Source: an uncultured bacterium (lineage in GTDB: Bacteria > Armatimonadota > JACIXR01). From it: 64,000 nt of DNA. A model generated the notes under the pieces. The model searched no databases. It was given only the letters and a program-made list of their open reading frames with translations, and was not told the DNA's origin. The stretch is taken from contig CALITO010000008.1 in the NCBI GenBank assembly GCA_938041455.1, forward strand, positions 270,319-334,318. The letters run 5' to 3'. A program made the translations under genes and the position numbers. Below, piece by piece: positions 49,236-58,576 of the stretch. Position 1 is the stretch's first letter, and each line of letters opens with the position of its first letter.

Positions 49236-50515
49236 TCTTCTACTCTTAATATAAGGTTGACCTCCTCAACTACAGGCAGTTTCTCTATCTTAGCCAGAGC
49301 TCGGCGGAGCGCTCTTTCCCGGGAAGGATGAGTTATCCAAACTATCTCTGCTGAAGTTCCTATCTGTCTTTTTTGCACTACCGAGGCTATACTTACCTTC
49401 TCTTCTCCAAAGCAGGTTGCTATCGCTGCGAGGACGCCCGGCTGGTCCTTCACCTTCATCCTCATATAATATTTTGAGATTATTTCCCCAATATCTTTTT
49501 GTTTCTTCTCCGTGAAGCAAGTACAGGAAATTCTACCGGTGCAATTGAAGTTGATATTTCGTGCTATATCAATTATGTCACCCACTACAGCGGAGCCGGT
49601 GGGTAGCGAACCCGCTCCCTCTCCAAAGAACATCACTTTTCCTACTGAGGAACCATGCACCAAAATAGCGTTGTTCACTCCCCTCACGGAGGCAAGAGGG
49701 TGGTGCATTGGTATAAGGGCAGGATGAACTCTGATGCTCAACATCTCGTTTTCTTCTCTGGCGATCGCCAACAGTTTTATCACATAGCCGAGCTCCTCCG
49801 CATAAGATATATCAATAGGGGCAATGGCCGAGATTCCTTCCCGATAAATTTCTTCTACATTTACCCTACTATTGAAGGCAATGGAAGCAAGGATGGCTAT
49901 TTTATATGCTGCGTCTAACCCTTCAACATCATAAGTAGGGTCACTTTCGGCATAGCCTTTGGATTGAGCATCCTTCAACGCCTCTTCATAAGTCCAGCCT
50001 TCCTCAGCCATTTTGGTAAGGATATAATTAGTAGTCGCATTAACTATCCCTACAACAGAGTAAATGCGGTTTCCTGCAAGGCAAATCTTCAATGGGCGCA
50101 CTATTGGAATACCTCCCCCCACCGCCCCCTCAAAGTAAAAGTCCACCTTTTTCTCCCCAGCCAAGGGGAGAAGCTCCCTCCCGAAGCGAGCTATTACCTC
50201 CTTATTAGCTGTAACTACATTCTTACCATTTTCTATAGCTTTGATAAGGAGAGAGCGGGCAGGCTCTATACCACCTATTAGTTCCACAACTATATCAATA
50301 TCAGGGTCATTTACTATCTCATAGGGGTCATTGGTGAAAAGATGAGAAGGCAAGGTCAGATTGCGTTCCTTATCAAGGCGCTTCACCGCTATTTTTTTAA
50401 CCTCTATTTCCGTTCCTGTTCTCATTTGGATGTCTTCCTTGTTCTCAAGAAGAGTTTTTACCGTTCCCTGTCCAACTGTGCCGAATCCCAGAACTCCGAT
50501 ATACACCTTCCTCAT
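49232..50515 (-). CDS. hom: Homoserine dehydrogenase with C-terminal ACT domain
   Basis: VYIGVLGFGTVGQGTVKTL…VTANKEVIARFG…FEGAVGGGIPIVRPLK…NATTNYILTKM…AQSKGYAESDPTYDVEGLDAAYKIAILA. Confidence 0.97.
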   Translation of the reverse strand: MRKVYIGVLGFGTVGQGTVKTLLENKEDIQMRTGTEIEVKKIAVKRLDKERNLTLPSHLFTNDPYEIVNDPDIDIVVELIGGIEPARSLLIKAIENGKNVVTANKEVIARFGRELLPLAGEKKVDFYFEGAVGGGIPIVRPLKICLAGNRIYSVVGIVNATTNYILTKMAEEGWTYEEALKDAQSKGYAESDPTYDVEGLDAAYKIAILASIAFNSRVNVEEIYREGISAIAPIDISYAEELGYVIKLLAIAREENEMLSIRVHPALIPMHHPLASVRGVNNAILVHGSSVGKVMFFGEGAGSLPTGSAVVGDIIDIARNINFNCTGRISCTCFTEKKQKDIGEIISKYYMRMKVKDQPGVLAAIATCFGEEKVSIASVVQKRQIGTSAEIVWITHPSRERALRRALAKIEKLPVVEEVNLILRVEE

Positions 50516-50991
50516 AGGACATCCTCCATAGGTTCTATGGCAAAAAGAGGGTCTCCCTCCTGAACGATTGAAGCATTCTTGGCGAGAATACCTACTATTT
50601 TCCCTGTGACCTCAGCGTTCACATCGTTAAATATCTTCATAGCTTCAAGGAGTGCTATCCTTTGCCCCTTCCTCACTATATCGCCCTCCTCAACAAAGGG
50701 CGGAGCGTTGGGAGAGGGGGCACGATAAAAGACCCCAGTCATAGGTGCACGGAGGATATACACATTGTCACTAAAGGAAGGTTTTTCCTCTTCCTTAGCG
50801 ATGTCCCGAGTTATGATGGAGGTGGGAATGGAAGGAGAAGGAGGAGAGGAATGAGAGGACCTTTTTCTCAAAATAACACGAACATCTTCTTCCTCCACTT
50901 CTATTTCTGAAGTAGAGGATTTCTCCAAAAGGTTTATAACTTCTTTAATAAAGGAAAGTAATCTATCCTTGTCCAATTCTATAAAATACAA
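50512..50991 (-). CDS. accB: Biotin carboxyl carrier protein of acetyl-CoA carboxylase
   Basis: YILRAPMTGVFYRAPSPNAPPFVEEGDIVRKGQRIALLEAMKIFNDVNAEVTGKIVGIL: biotinylation EAMK motif. TTG start at 50991. Confidence 0.95.
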   Translation of the reverse strand: MYFIELDKDRLLSFIKEVINLLEKSSTSEIEVEEEDVRVILRKRSSHSSPPSPSIPTSIITRDIAKEEEKPSFSDNVYILRAPMTGVFYRAPSPNAPPFVEEGDIVRKGQRIALLEAMKIFNDVNAEVTGKIVGILAKNASIVQEGDPLFAIEPMEDVL

Positions 50992-51066
50992 TGGTGGCGG
51001 CGAAGGGTATCGAACCCTTGACCCCGCGGTTATGAGCCGCGTGCTCTACCACTGAGCTACACCGCC
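50992..51066 (-). tRNA. tRNA-Met (CAT), CCA encoded
   Basis: Minus-strand GGCGGTG TA GCTC AGTGGTA GAGC A CGCGG CTCATAA CCGCG GGGTC AAGGG TTCGATA CCCTT CGCCGCC ACCA folds as a cloverleaf. G1-C72 pair and no GGG/CCC anticodon stem argue for elongator (or Ile2) rather than initiator. Confidence 0.95.
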
Positions 51067-51079
51067 ACCTCACTACAAT

Positions 51080-51108
51080 ATAATACACCGATTCACTCCG
51101 TTAGGCAA
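51080..51108 (-). promoter_or_regulatory. Putative sigma70-type promoter for tRNA-Met (and possibly accB-hom-thrC)
   Basis: Minus strand TTGCCT (51103-51108), 17-nt spacer, TATTAT (51080-51085), 13 nt upstream of the tRNA 5' end. Confidence 0.65.
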
Positions 51109-51136
51109 ACGAAATTACGATTCCCTAATAGTTCCT

Positions 51137-52180
51137 TCATCCCTTGCTGGCTATTCTTTGGAAGATTTCCTTTGCAATAAGCATATCCTCAAAGCTATCC
51201 TCCCCGGAGGAAAGAGGCGTCTTCCTTTCCCGTACACACTCTATGAAGTGCTCAGCTTGGCGCTTGAATCCCCATCCCCAAGGAGCTATGGGTTCTTGAA
51301 CTTGAGGTTCTCCATAGGTTTTATAGACTATAACCCTTGCAGGAACATTTTTGAGTAAAGGAGGGGGTGTCTCTACCTTAATCCAACCTCTCTGGAAATA
51401 TATAGTGAGGTCCTCATCCCAGCGATGAGCGGACAACCTTCCATATTCAAAAGAACAAAGCAAACCATCCTTTCGCAAAACAGCAAGAAGCTGGCTTCCC
51501 CTAAGAAACCCATCTTCTACTTCCCATTTCCCCGGGACAAGGAAACGGAGTAGATTGAGGTTGTGGGAGGCTACATTTATGAATTCGTCATACATACCCA
51601 CAAGCGAGGTAGGGAGCCAATCCAATTTCACCTTCGGTAGGGGAGGATAAGGTTCGTCAGTGGTGATGGGAGACCCCACATTGCAAACCCATTCTCCGCC
51701 AAAGATATGCACCCTGACAAATGTGGGTTCGCCAAGTTCTCCTGTTGATAAGAATTTCTCTATCATTTTTCTGGCAAGTTGAACACCCGGATCATATCTT
51801 TTCATAAAACCTATCATAAGCAATCGCCCAGTCCTCCTGCTTGCCTCAACCATTTGTTCCGCCTGGTCGGTGGTGAAAGCCATTGGCTTCTCTACCATAA
51901 CATCCTTCCCTCTTTCCAAAAGAAAAGAAGCCACCTCAGCATTTAAAAGATAATGAAAGAGAGCAACCACTGCTTCTATCTCTTCGTCTTCTGCCAGTTC
52001 CCTGTGAGAAGTATATCTTTTAGGAATACGAAATTTGTCGGCAACTTTTTCCCTCAACTGGGGGCGGAGCTCCGCCAAAGCCACGACTTCGCAACCTTCA
52101 CTTTCCATAAACGAGGGCAGATGAGCCATCTGGCTCATAAATCCTGCTCCTACAAAACCAATTTTCACCTTCTTTTCCAT
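51137..52180 (-). CDS. Gfo/Idh/MocA-family oxidoreductase
   Basis: KVKIGFVGAGFMSQMAHLPSFMESEGCEVVALAELRPQLREKVADKF…VEKPMAFTTDQAEQMVEASRRTGRLLMIGFMKRYDPG. Confidence 0.93.
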   Translation of the reverse strand: MEKKVKIGFVGAGFMSQMAHLPSFMESEGCEVVALAELRPQLREKVADKFRIPKRYTSHRELAEDEEIEAVVALFHYLLNAEVASFLLERGKDVMVEKPMAFTTDQAEQMVEASRRTGRLLMIGFMKRYDPGVQLARKMIEKFLSTGELGEPTFVRVHIFGGEWVCNVGSPITTDEPYPPLPKVKLDWLPTSLVGMYDEFINVASHNLNLLRFLVPGKWEVEDGFLRGSQLLAVLRKDGLLCSFEYGRLSAHRWDEDLTIYFQRGWIKVETPPPLLKNVPARVIVYKTYGEPQVQEPIAPWGWGFKRQAEHFIECVRERKTPLSSGEDSFEDMLIAKEIFQRIASKG

Positions 52181-52260
52181 AGCGGTGCCTCCTTCCAACA
52201 GGAGATAATTTTATATTTTATTTTGCGTTATGGCTTTGATGCAGTGAAGCAAAAAACTTA

Positions 52261-55200
52261 ATGTCTCTATGTAATTGGATAAAGGGGACGGGGAAATTAT
52301 TGATCGCCTTTCTCTTAAGACTTATTATGGTAAAGATGCATTTTAAAAGAATTATGTCTCCGCCAATTATTAAAACTTCCCTAATTTGTAGGGGAAGAGG
52401 GTTTCTTTTTGTTCTATTTATACTTATCGCGTTCTTAGATGGAAGGAAGACGCTACCAGATTCCGTAAAATATGGAGATGAAGCGGAAATGGTGTTCGTT
52501 CCAGCGGGTAGCTTTCTTATGGGGTCTGAAGAAGATGAAGAGGCACCGCTTCACAGCCGATATTTAAACGCTTTTTACATAGACCGCTACGAGGTGAGCA
52601 ATGCTCAATATGCGAAGTTCGTGGCGGAGACTGGCTACCCTCCGCCTCCCCACTGGAAGGGCAAAGTTCCTCCGCCGGGAGAGGAGAACCTACCCGTTAC
52701 GAATGTTTCTTGGTTTGACGCTATGCGCTACGCTATTTGGGCGGGGAAGCGCCTTCCCACCGAGGCGGAATGGGAAAAGGCAGCCAGGGGAACGGCGGGC
52801 AGAAAATTTCCCTGGGGAAACCAAGATGAACCTATGAGAAGAAATCTTTCAACTGATATCCTGGAACCAGTGGATACATTTCCTCAAGGTATTTCTCCCT
52901 ATGGGTGTTTTAACATGGCTGGGAATGTTTGGGAATGGACTGCAGATTGGTACGATGCTTACCCCGGTTCCCACTTCAAATCACCCCATTTTGGGAAGAA
53001 ATACAAGGTCATCAAGGGCGGAGGAGCTATTGGAATCTACCCCATTCCAAACACTGGACACTGTGCCCAGCGAGCTCGTCTTCTTCCTTACGGATATTAC
53101 GATGGCGTGGGTTTCCGCTGCGTCAAGGATGTGAGTCCTCAAAATGCTCCCTATGACCCTTTGAAACTGCTTCAAGAAGCAGAGAAGATGCTTAACCGTC
53201 CCCTGCCTCCATCTTTTCCTCTTTCTTATGAGAAGGAGTTTCAAGATTATCTTAATAAGGGATGTATTCCAATAAAGATCGATGGAGCACCAGGACAAGG
53301 GGGTTATGTGCGAGCAGGGATTCCATTCCCAAAGGGCTTATTGGACGATTTAAGACGATTGAGAATCTCCACTCCTCAGGGTGTTCGCCCCTTACAAGCT
53401 AAACAGATCAATCTTTGGGAGGATGGATCAATCTCATGGGCACTCCTTGATTTTCCAGCTAAAGCGGGTGAGACCCTTGAACTGCTAATACTGCCCAGAA
53501 GAGATGTTCTCGCTTATCCTTACCCCCTTGTTTCAATGAAACAGGAAGGGGAAATAACCGTTGATACAGGCAAGTTGATATTGCGTATATCCAAAGACAA
53601 CTTTTTAGAAGTCCAGGGAAAGGATGGGAAAATGCTTATAAAGGGTTTAGATATATCACTGAAATTGTTAAAAGAAGGAAGGGAAATATCAATATATCCT
53701 TACCTTTTAGAGAAAATAGAGGTTGAGGAAGGCTCTTTGCATAGCATCATTTGCCTAAAAGGTAGATTTGCCAAAGAGGATGGTTCTCTTTTTCCCTTCC
53801 TTTATGATATTGAAATTCACGCCTTCTCTAATTCTACTAACATTCATCTTTCACTAAGGCTCACCCATTACGCTCCAAGGGAGGAAGAACCTCTTCTTAT
53901 TTCCTCTATAAGGTTAAGATGCCTTTTGAACGAAAAGCTTTCAAAGGCTATATTGGGTGGGGATGGGGAGGAGATAGAGCTTCCCTTTGATAACGAAATA
54001 GAGTTGGTGCAGGAAAGAGCTTGGAACTATAAGATAAAGGCGGATGGGCGATTAGCAAAAGAAGGGATAAGAGCAGACGGTTGGGAGAGTGTGAAATTGG
54101 GAAAAGTAAGTATAATTATGGGGGTGAGACATTTCTGGGAAAATCACCCAATCGCTCTTTTTGTAACATATAATTCAGTTGGTTTAAATCTATGGGCAGG
54201 GAAGGAACCATTGGAATGGGAAGGAGGCCTGGCTAAAACCTACGATATTTATCTTGATTTTCCCGAAGGAAAATCGAAATGGTTTTCTCAGCCCCTGGTT
54301 GCAATTCTCCCTCCCGCTTGGATAGCTGGGACGAAAGTGTTGGGCGATCTACTGCCAAAAGGAGAAGAGTCGCTAAGGTTATTTCCTTATTGGGAGGCGA
54401 TGTTGGAAAACAGTGGGAGAAAATGGGCGAGAGGAATGGCTACAGGAATGCGAGATTTCGGTGATGCATATTACGGTGGTCCCTATAAGGGGAAAAATTC
54501 CTACGCTAATTTAGAATATGATACCCCCTTGAACTTCTTAATTCAGTTCCTACGAACGGGAGAGAGGTGGTATATGGATGTAGGGGAAGCACAAGTGAGG
54601 CATCAAAGGGATATAGACATTGACCACTATACGGGACGTCAATGGAAACACAGTCCCTTACACACCACGACGGAGGCCGACTTAGGGCATATTTTCCTTA
54701 GGGGGTTGCTTCTTCATTACCTCTTGACCGGTGAGCGACGCTCCCTTGAATCAGCGGAGGAAATCGGGAAATGGTTAACACCACGAGTAGAAAGATTAGA
54801 AGGTATGGGGAACGAGAGACAGATAGGTTGGTCGCTCTATGCCTTATGCGAGTTATACAAAGTGACCAGGAATAAAACATACCTGACCGCAGGGGATGAG
54901 GCCTCAATAAAGCTTGCAAAAGGTCAATCCCCCACGGGGCGCTTCAACATCCGTTGGGATAACCGCATATCTTTCTTCAATGGCATAGCTATGACAGGTC
55001 TTTTGAATGTTTACCTTCTCACAGGGAGAGAGGAAATATATCAAGCAGTTCATAAGCTTGCCCAGCGCACGCTCGGTTTCTACCCTGAATATGCTTGCAG
55101 AACTCTTGATGCTCTTTCTTATTTAGCAGAGAAAACGAAGGACCCTCGTTTCTGGGACCTTATAGAACGCACATGGGAAACATCTATGGATTATCTATTG

Positions 55201-55905
55201 CCAAGAAATGCCCTACCAGCGGGGACCTTCTCCTGGCAGTTCATCCACTTTATGGGTAAATATCGCTTCCCATTTCTCATTTCAGATTTAAACGAACCTA
55301 AAATCTCCAAATCTACAGGTTGGCGCTCCCTCCGTCTCAAGGGAGAAAAGATAGAACTTCTTCCCCAAGGTAAGGGAATCCTGATGATTATTTTGGAAGG
55401 ATTAGAAGAGGGAGATGTAACTGTATATGATGGGCAGGGAAAGATTAAGAGAAGATATGAGTTAAAGGGAGAGAAAATATTCAAGAGGGCGACAATTCAC
55501 ATAGAAGGGGGGTATAAAGTCTTGCTTTTATCTTCTCAGCGTGCTATCTGGGAGGTTCATTACGAGCCGACAATCGAGTTGAAAATTTATGATCCAGATT
55601 TTGTCAATCTTCCCAACATCTATCCTAAGGCATACTGTGATGTTGCGGAAGGAGCAAAGTTGGTAAGGCTGCGCGTGAGAATGGAAGGAGAAGGATTTCA
55701 CAAGGCTGTTATCTATGAGCCGGAAGGAAGAATCGTGGCGGTAGGTGAAAAATTCATAGACCTCGGAGATGTAAATGCCTATGAGATGGAGATAACAGCA
55801 CCGGTAAAAGAAGGAATACCTCGGAAGGGCTGGGCAGTAGAAATATATGATTGCGATGTATTAGAGGTGGAGGGATTGTCCCCCTTAGTGTCAGCCGGAT
55901 TCTGA
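52261..55905 (+). CDS. Fusion of an FGE-sulfatase (SUMF1)-like domain with a YetA/PcRGLX-like (exo-rhamnogalacturonan lyase-type) region, 1214 aa
   Basis: N-term MVFVPAGSFLMGSEEDEEAPLHSRYLNAFYIDRYEVSNAQYAKFVAETG…RLPTEAEWEKAARGTAGRKFPWGN…GFRCVKD; then VRAGIPFPKGLLDDLRRLRISTPQGVRPLQAKQINLWEDGSISWALLDFPA…. True start may be downstream of 52261. Confidence 0.75.
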   Translation: MSLCNWIKGTGKLLIAFLLRLIMVKMHFKRIMSPPIIKTSLICRGRGFLFVLFILIAFLDGRKTLPDSVKYGDEAEMVFVPAGSFLMGSEEDEEAPLHSRYLNAFYIDRYEVSNAQYAKFVAETGYPPPPHWKGKVPPPGEENLPVTNVSWFDAMRYAIWAGKRLPTEAEWEKAARGTAGRKFPWGNQDEPMRRNLSTDILEPVDTFPQGISPYGCFNMAGNVWEWTADWYDAYPGSHFKSPHFGKKYKVIKGGGAIGIYPIPNTGHCAQRARLLPYGYYDGVGFRCVKDVSPQNAPYDPLKLLQEAEKMLNRPLPPSFPLSYEKEFQDYLNKGCIPIKIDGAPGQGGYVRAGIPFPKGLLDDLRRLRISTPQGVRPLQAKQINLWEDGSISWALLDFPAKAGETLELLILPRRDVLAYPYPLVSMKQEGEITVDTGKLILRISKDNFLEVQGKDGKMLIKGLDISLKLLKEGREISIYPYLLEKIEVEEGSLHSIICLKGRFAKEDGSLFPFLYDIEIHAFSNSTNIHLSLRLTHYAPREEEPLLISSIRLRCLLNEKLSKAILGGDGEEIELPFDNEIELVQERAWNYKIKADGRLAKEGIRADGWESVKLGKVSIIMGVRHFWENHPIALFVTYNSVGLNLWAGKEPLEWEGGLAKTYDIYLDFPEGKSKWFSQPLVAILPPAWIAGTKVLGDLLPKGEESLRLFPYWEAMLENSGRKWARGMATGMRDFGDAYYGGPYKGKNSYANLEYDTPLNFLIQFLRTGERWYMDVGEAQVRHQRDIDIDHYTGRQWKHSPLHTTTEADLGHIFLRGLLLHYLLTGERRSLESAEEIGKWLTPRVERLEGMGNERQIGWSLYALCELYKVTRNKTYLTAGDEASIKLAKGQSPTGRFNIRWDNRISFFNGIAMTGLLNVYLLTGREEIYQAVHKLAQRTLGFYPEYACRTLDALSYLAEKTKDPRFWDLIERTWETSMDYLLPRNALPAGTFSWQFIHFMGKYRFPFLISDLNEPKISKSTGWRSLRLKGEKIELLPQGKGILMIILEGLEEGDVTVYDGQGKIKRRYELKGEKIFKRATIHIEGGYKVLLLSSQRAIWEVHYEPTIELKIYDPDFVNLPNIYPKAYCDVAEGAKLVRLRVRMEGEGFHKAVIYEPEGRIVAVGEKFIDLGDVNAYEMEITAPVKEGIPRKGWAVEIYDCDVLEVEGLSPLVSAGF

Positions 55906-56634
55906 AATACCCGCTCTTGCTTTCTCTAACCTTTCCCTATAAAGTGCCTCCACTCGCTTGTTATGCTCGGGACCACCGTCTATGTTGGCACTAAGGTAAA
56001 GAGGGGGTTCTATCCCCATTTGCCCGAGGCGATTTGCAGCTTCAACCACCATAGCTTGAATTATCGCAGCGCCGATAACACCAGATGTGGCACCGGCGGG
56101 AACATTCGTGCCCTCCACCTTCATTATGGCATCTCCCAACTCACCGCAATTGTCTATGACTATATCCGCTATTTCAAAAAGCCTCTTGCCACTGGAATGA
56201 CGAGAGGTTACGGAGCGGGAGTGGTTAAGATTGGTTATGGCAATAACTGTTAACCCCATTTCCTTTGCTTGAAGGGCGACATCTATGGTAAAGGGATTCC
56301 GCCCGGAGTTAGACACAACAACTATAAGGGAATGGGAGGGAAAACGGAACTTCTTCATAATCTCCCTACCTGGTCCTTCTTCTTGCTCTGGTCCCTCAGG
56401 GATAGCATCAGCAGGGATGAATCCCCCTGCCCTTCCCACTCCCTCAAGTGCTATCATTCTTGCATGTCCTGAACCACAGAAGTAAATTATACCCCCTTTG
56501 GCAATTGTTTCTGCCATAGCCCTGCCTCCTGCTTCTATATTTTCTCCCTGCGTGGTCTTTACCTTCTCGATTAGTTCCTTTACTCTCTCCAGATAATCTA
56601 AACCGCCTGCCAAGTTTTTCAACCTCCTTATCAT
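55891..56634 (-). CDS. SIS-domain sugar isomerase-like protein (UPF0309-like)
   Basis: GGIIYFCGSGHARMIALEGVGRAGGFIPADAIPEGPEQEEGPG…SLIVVVSNSGRNPFTIDVALQAKEMGLTVIAITN. Confidence 0.85.
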   Translation of the reverse strand: MIRRLKNLAGGLDYLERVKELIEKVKTTQGENIEAGGRAMAETIAKGGIIYFCGSGHARMIALEGVGRAGGFIPADAIPEGPEQEEGPGREIMKKFRFPSHSLIVVVSNSGRNPFTIDVALQAKEMGLTVIAITNLNHSRSVTSRHSSGKRLFEIADIVIDNCGELGDAIMKVEGTNVPAGATSGVIGAAIIQAMVVEAANRLGQMGIEPPLYLSANIDGGPEHNKRVEALYRERLEKARAGISESG

Positions 56635-57575
56635 TATTTATATATTTCATTTATTACTTTCAATTTCTCCCTCATCTCGGGGGGAACCTCTTCGCCTTCT
56701 ACCTCCTTTGCAAGTATAAAGGCACCTGCTAAGGGTTCGAGGGGCGAATAATCAATGGGAGCATAAGGATAGATCCTTTTTATCCTTCTTTTGAATGAGA
56801 AGAAAACCTCCCTGGAACGGAAAACACCACCTCCCACAAAGAAAGAGGGGGTATTCAGTCCTAAGACCTCGGCAGCACGCAGGGCGGAGCTGGCGAGGCG
56901 TCTTCCAGCTTCATAAAGGATCTCTCTGCACACTTTTTCCTCCCTGCACTCCCAAACGAGCTGAGATAAAGCGGATATCTGGTGTCTCTTGACATTTTCC
57001 GTGTGAAGATGATGGATAAGTTCGCTCAAGGAATGGGCAGAGAAATGTTCCATAACTTTCTTTGCAAGTTGAGGGCAGTTGACCTTACCTAAGAAATGTT
57101 TCCCCACAGCTCTTAAAGCCATAAGCCCTATATCCGTAGCTGAGCCTTCGTCTCCAAGGAGGGGACCGAGTCCATCTATTATCCTCTTATTCCCTTGAGA
57201 ATCCTGGGCTACAGCGAAGCATCCCGTCCCTGCCCTCACAACCACTCCCTCTTTACCCTTGGGCAAGGAAGCACTCAATGCTGTCTCTACATCGCCTGTC
57301 TCGTAGATTTTCCAACCGGAGAATAGTTTCTCCAACTCCCTTCTTGTGTTAGGGGTTCCTCCACCGCCCGTGATTATCGAACCCTGTGAATGAGGGGGAA
57401 GCTTTTTTGCCACATTAGTGATGGCTTCAACGATCGTTTTCTTTGCTTCCTCCCAGCCGATAAAGAGGGGATTTGAAGGTCCCTCCTTAGCCCAACATAA
57501 AAGATTCCCTTCTTCATCCCAGAGAGCAGATAGTGTTTTGGTGCCTCCTCCGTCAACCCCTATTATGAACCTCAT
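56634..57575 (-). CDS. BadF/BadG/BcrA/BcrD ATPase family, N-acetylglucosamine kinase-like
   Basis: MRFIIGVDGGGTKTLSALWDEEGNLLCWAKEGPSNP…VVRAGTGCFAVAQDSQGNKRIIDGLGPLLGDEGSATDIG. Start at M7 of the track ORF (57575) removes overlap with 57580-58314. Confidence 0.9.
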   Translation of the reverse strand: MRFIIGVDGGGTKTLSALWDEEGNLLCWAKEGPSNPLFIGWEEAKKTIVEAITNVAKKLPPHSQGSIITGGGGTPNTRRELEKLFSGWKIYETGDVETALSASLPKGKEGVVVRAGTGCFAVAQDSQGNKRIIDGLGPLLGDEGSATDIGLMALRAVGKHFLGKVNCPQLAKKVMEHFSAHSLSELIHHLHTENVKRHQISALSQLVWECREEKVCREILYEAGRRLASSALRAAEVLGLNTPSFFVGGGVFRSREVFFSFKRRIKRIYPYAPIDYSPLEPLAGAFILAKEVEGEEVPPEMREKLKVINEIYK

Positions 57576-57579
57576 AATT

Positions 57580-58314
57580 TCACTTGGATACAAACTCTCC
57601 CAGAGGATAATAGGGAATCATATTCTCTTCTACCCATTTGAGGGCATCTATCGGTTTGAGCCCGAGTATAAAGGGGCAAGCAGAAAGCATTTCCACCAGG
57701 GAGAACCCTTTTCCTTCCATCTGGGTTTGGAAAGCTTTGAGGACCGCTTTCTTGGCCTGGAGAACATAGTGAGGATTGGTCAGGGCTACCCTCGTTATAT
57801 AAGCTGGACCATCAAGGGTAGCAAGAAGTTCACAAACTCTTATGGGATAACCCTCCCTCTGAGAATCTCTTCCGTAGGGGGAGGTTGTGGTTTTCTGTCC
57901 GAGGATGGTTGTAGGTGCCATCTGACCACCCGTCATTCCATAGACGGCGTTGTTTATAAAGAAAACAGTTATTTTTTCTCCCCTCGCCGCAGCGTGGACG
58001 ATTTCTGCCATACCGATTGAGGCGAGGTCACCATCGCCCTGGTAAGCGAAGACGATGCTATGAGGGAGAGCACGCTTGACGCCTGTAGCTACGGCGGGAG
58101 CTCTACCATGTGCCGCTTCGATCATATCGCATTCGAAGAAATCATAGGCAAAGACTGCACACCCCACAGGGCAAATACCTATCGTTTTCTCAAGTATACC
58201 AAGCTCCTCTATAGCTTCCGCTATCAAGCGATGGGCTATCCCATGGGTGCATCCAGGGCAATAGGTGAAGTCAACATCCGATAAGACCTTAGAACGAGCA
58301 AATATTTTCTCCAT
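57580..58314 (-). CDS. 2-oxoacid:ferredoxin oxidoreductase beta (TPP-binding) subunit
   Basis: YCPGCTHGIAHRLIAEAIEELGI…PVGCAVFAYDFF…AHGRAPAVATGVKRALPHSIVFAYQGDGDLASIGMAEIVHAAARGEKITVFFINNAVYGMTGGQMAPTT. Confidence 0.95.
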   Translation of the reverse strand: MEKIFARSKVLSDVDFTYCPGCTHGIAHRLIAEAIEELGILEKTIGICPVGCAVFAYDFFECDMIEAAHGRAPAVATGVKRALPHSIVFAYQGDGDLASIGMAEIVHAAARGEKITVFFINNAVYGMTGGQMAPTTILGQKTTTSPYGRDSQREGYPIRVCELLATLDGPAYITRVALTNPHYVLQAKKAVLKAFQTQMEGKGFSLVEMLSACPFILGLKPIDALKWVEENMIPYYPLGEFVSK

Positions 58315-58372
58315 AATTCCTCCTCAAATCTACATTATATCAAATAAGTGAAACTGCTCAAAATCATTAATG

Positions 58373-58570
58373 TGGTTTTGTTGACAATTCAAAGAACATT
58401 CACCTCCCCCTGAAGGTATGGTGGAGTGTGTAGAGAAATATAGCATTTAGACATTCTTAGAAGGAGATTGTTTCTCTTACTTTTTGTAAAGTTGGTTATT
58501 CCAAAAGGAAAGGGAGGAAACCGCTGAAGAGGAGAACGTCGTTCCCCCTTCCCTTTATTCAACAAAACCA
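58373..58570. repeat. 198-bp MITE-like element with 12-bp perfect terminal inverted repeats
   Basis: TGGTTTTGTTGA (58373-58384) and TCAACAAAACCA (58559-58570) flank a non-coding stretch. The right end shares TTTTGTTGAATAAA with the left end of the IS remnant (895-908). Confidence 0.5.
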
Positions 58571-58576
58571 TAAATG

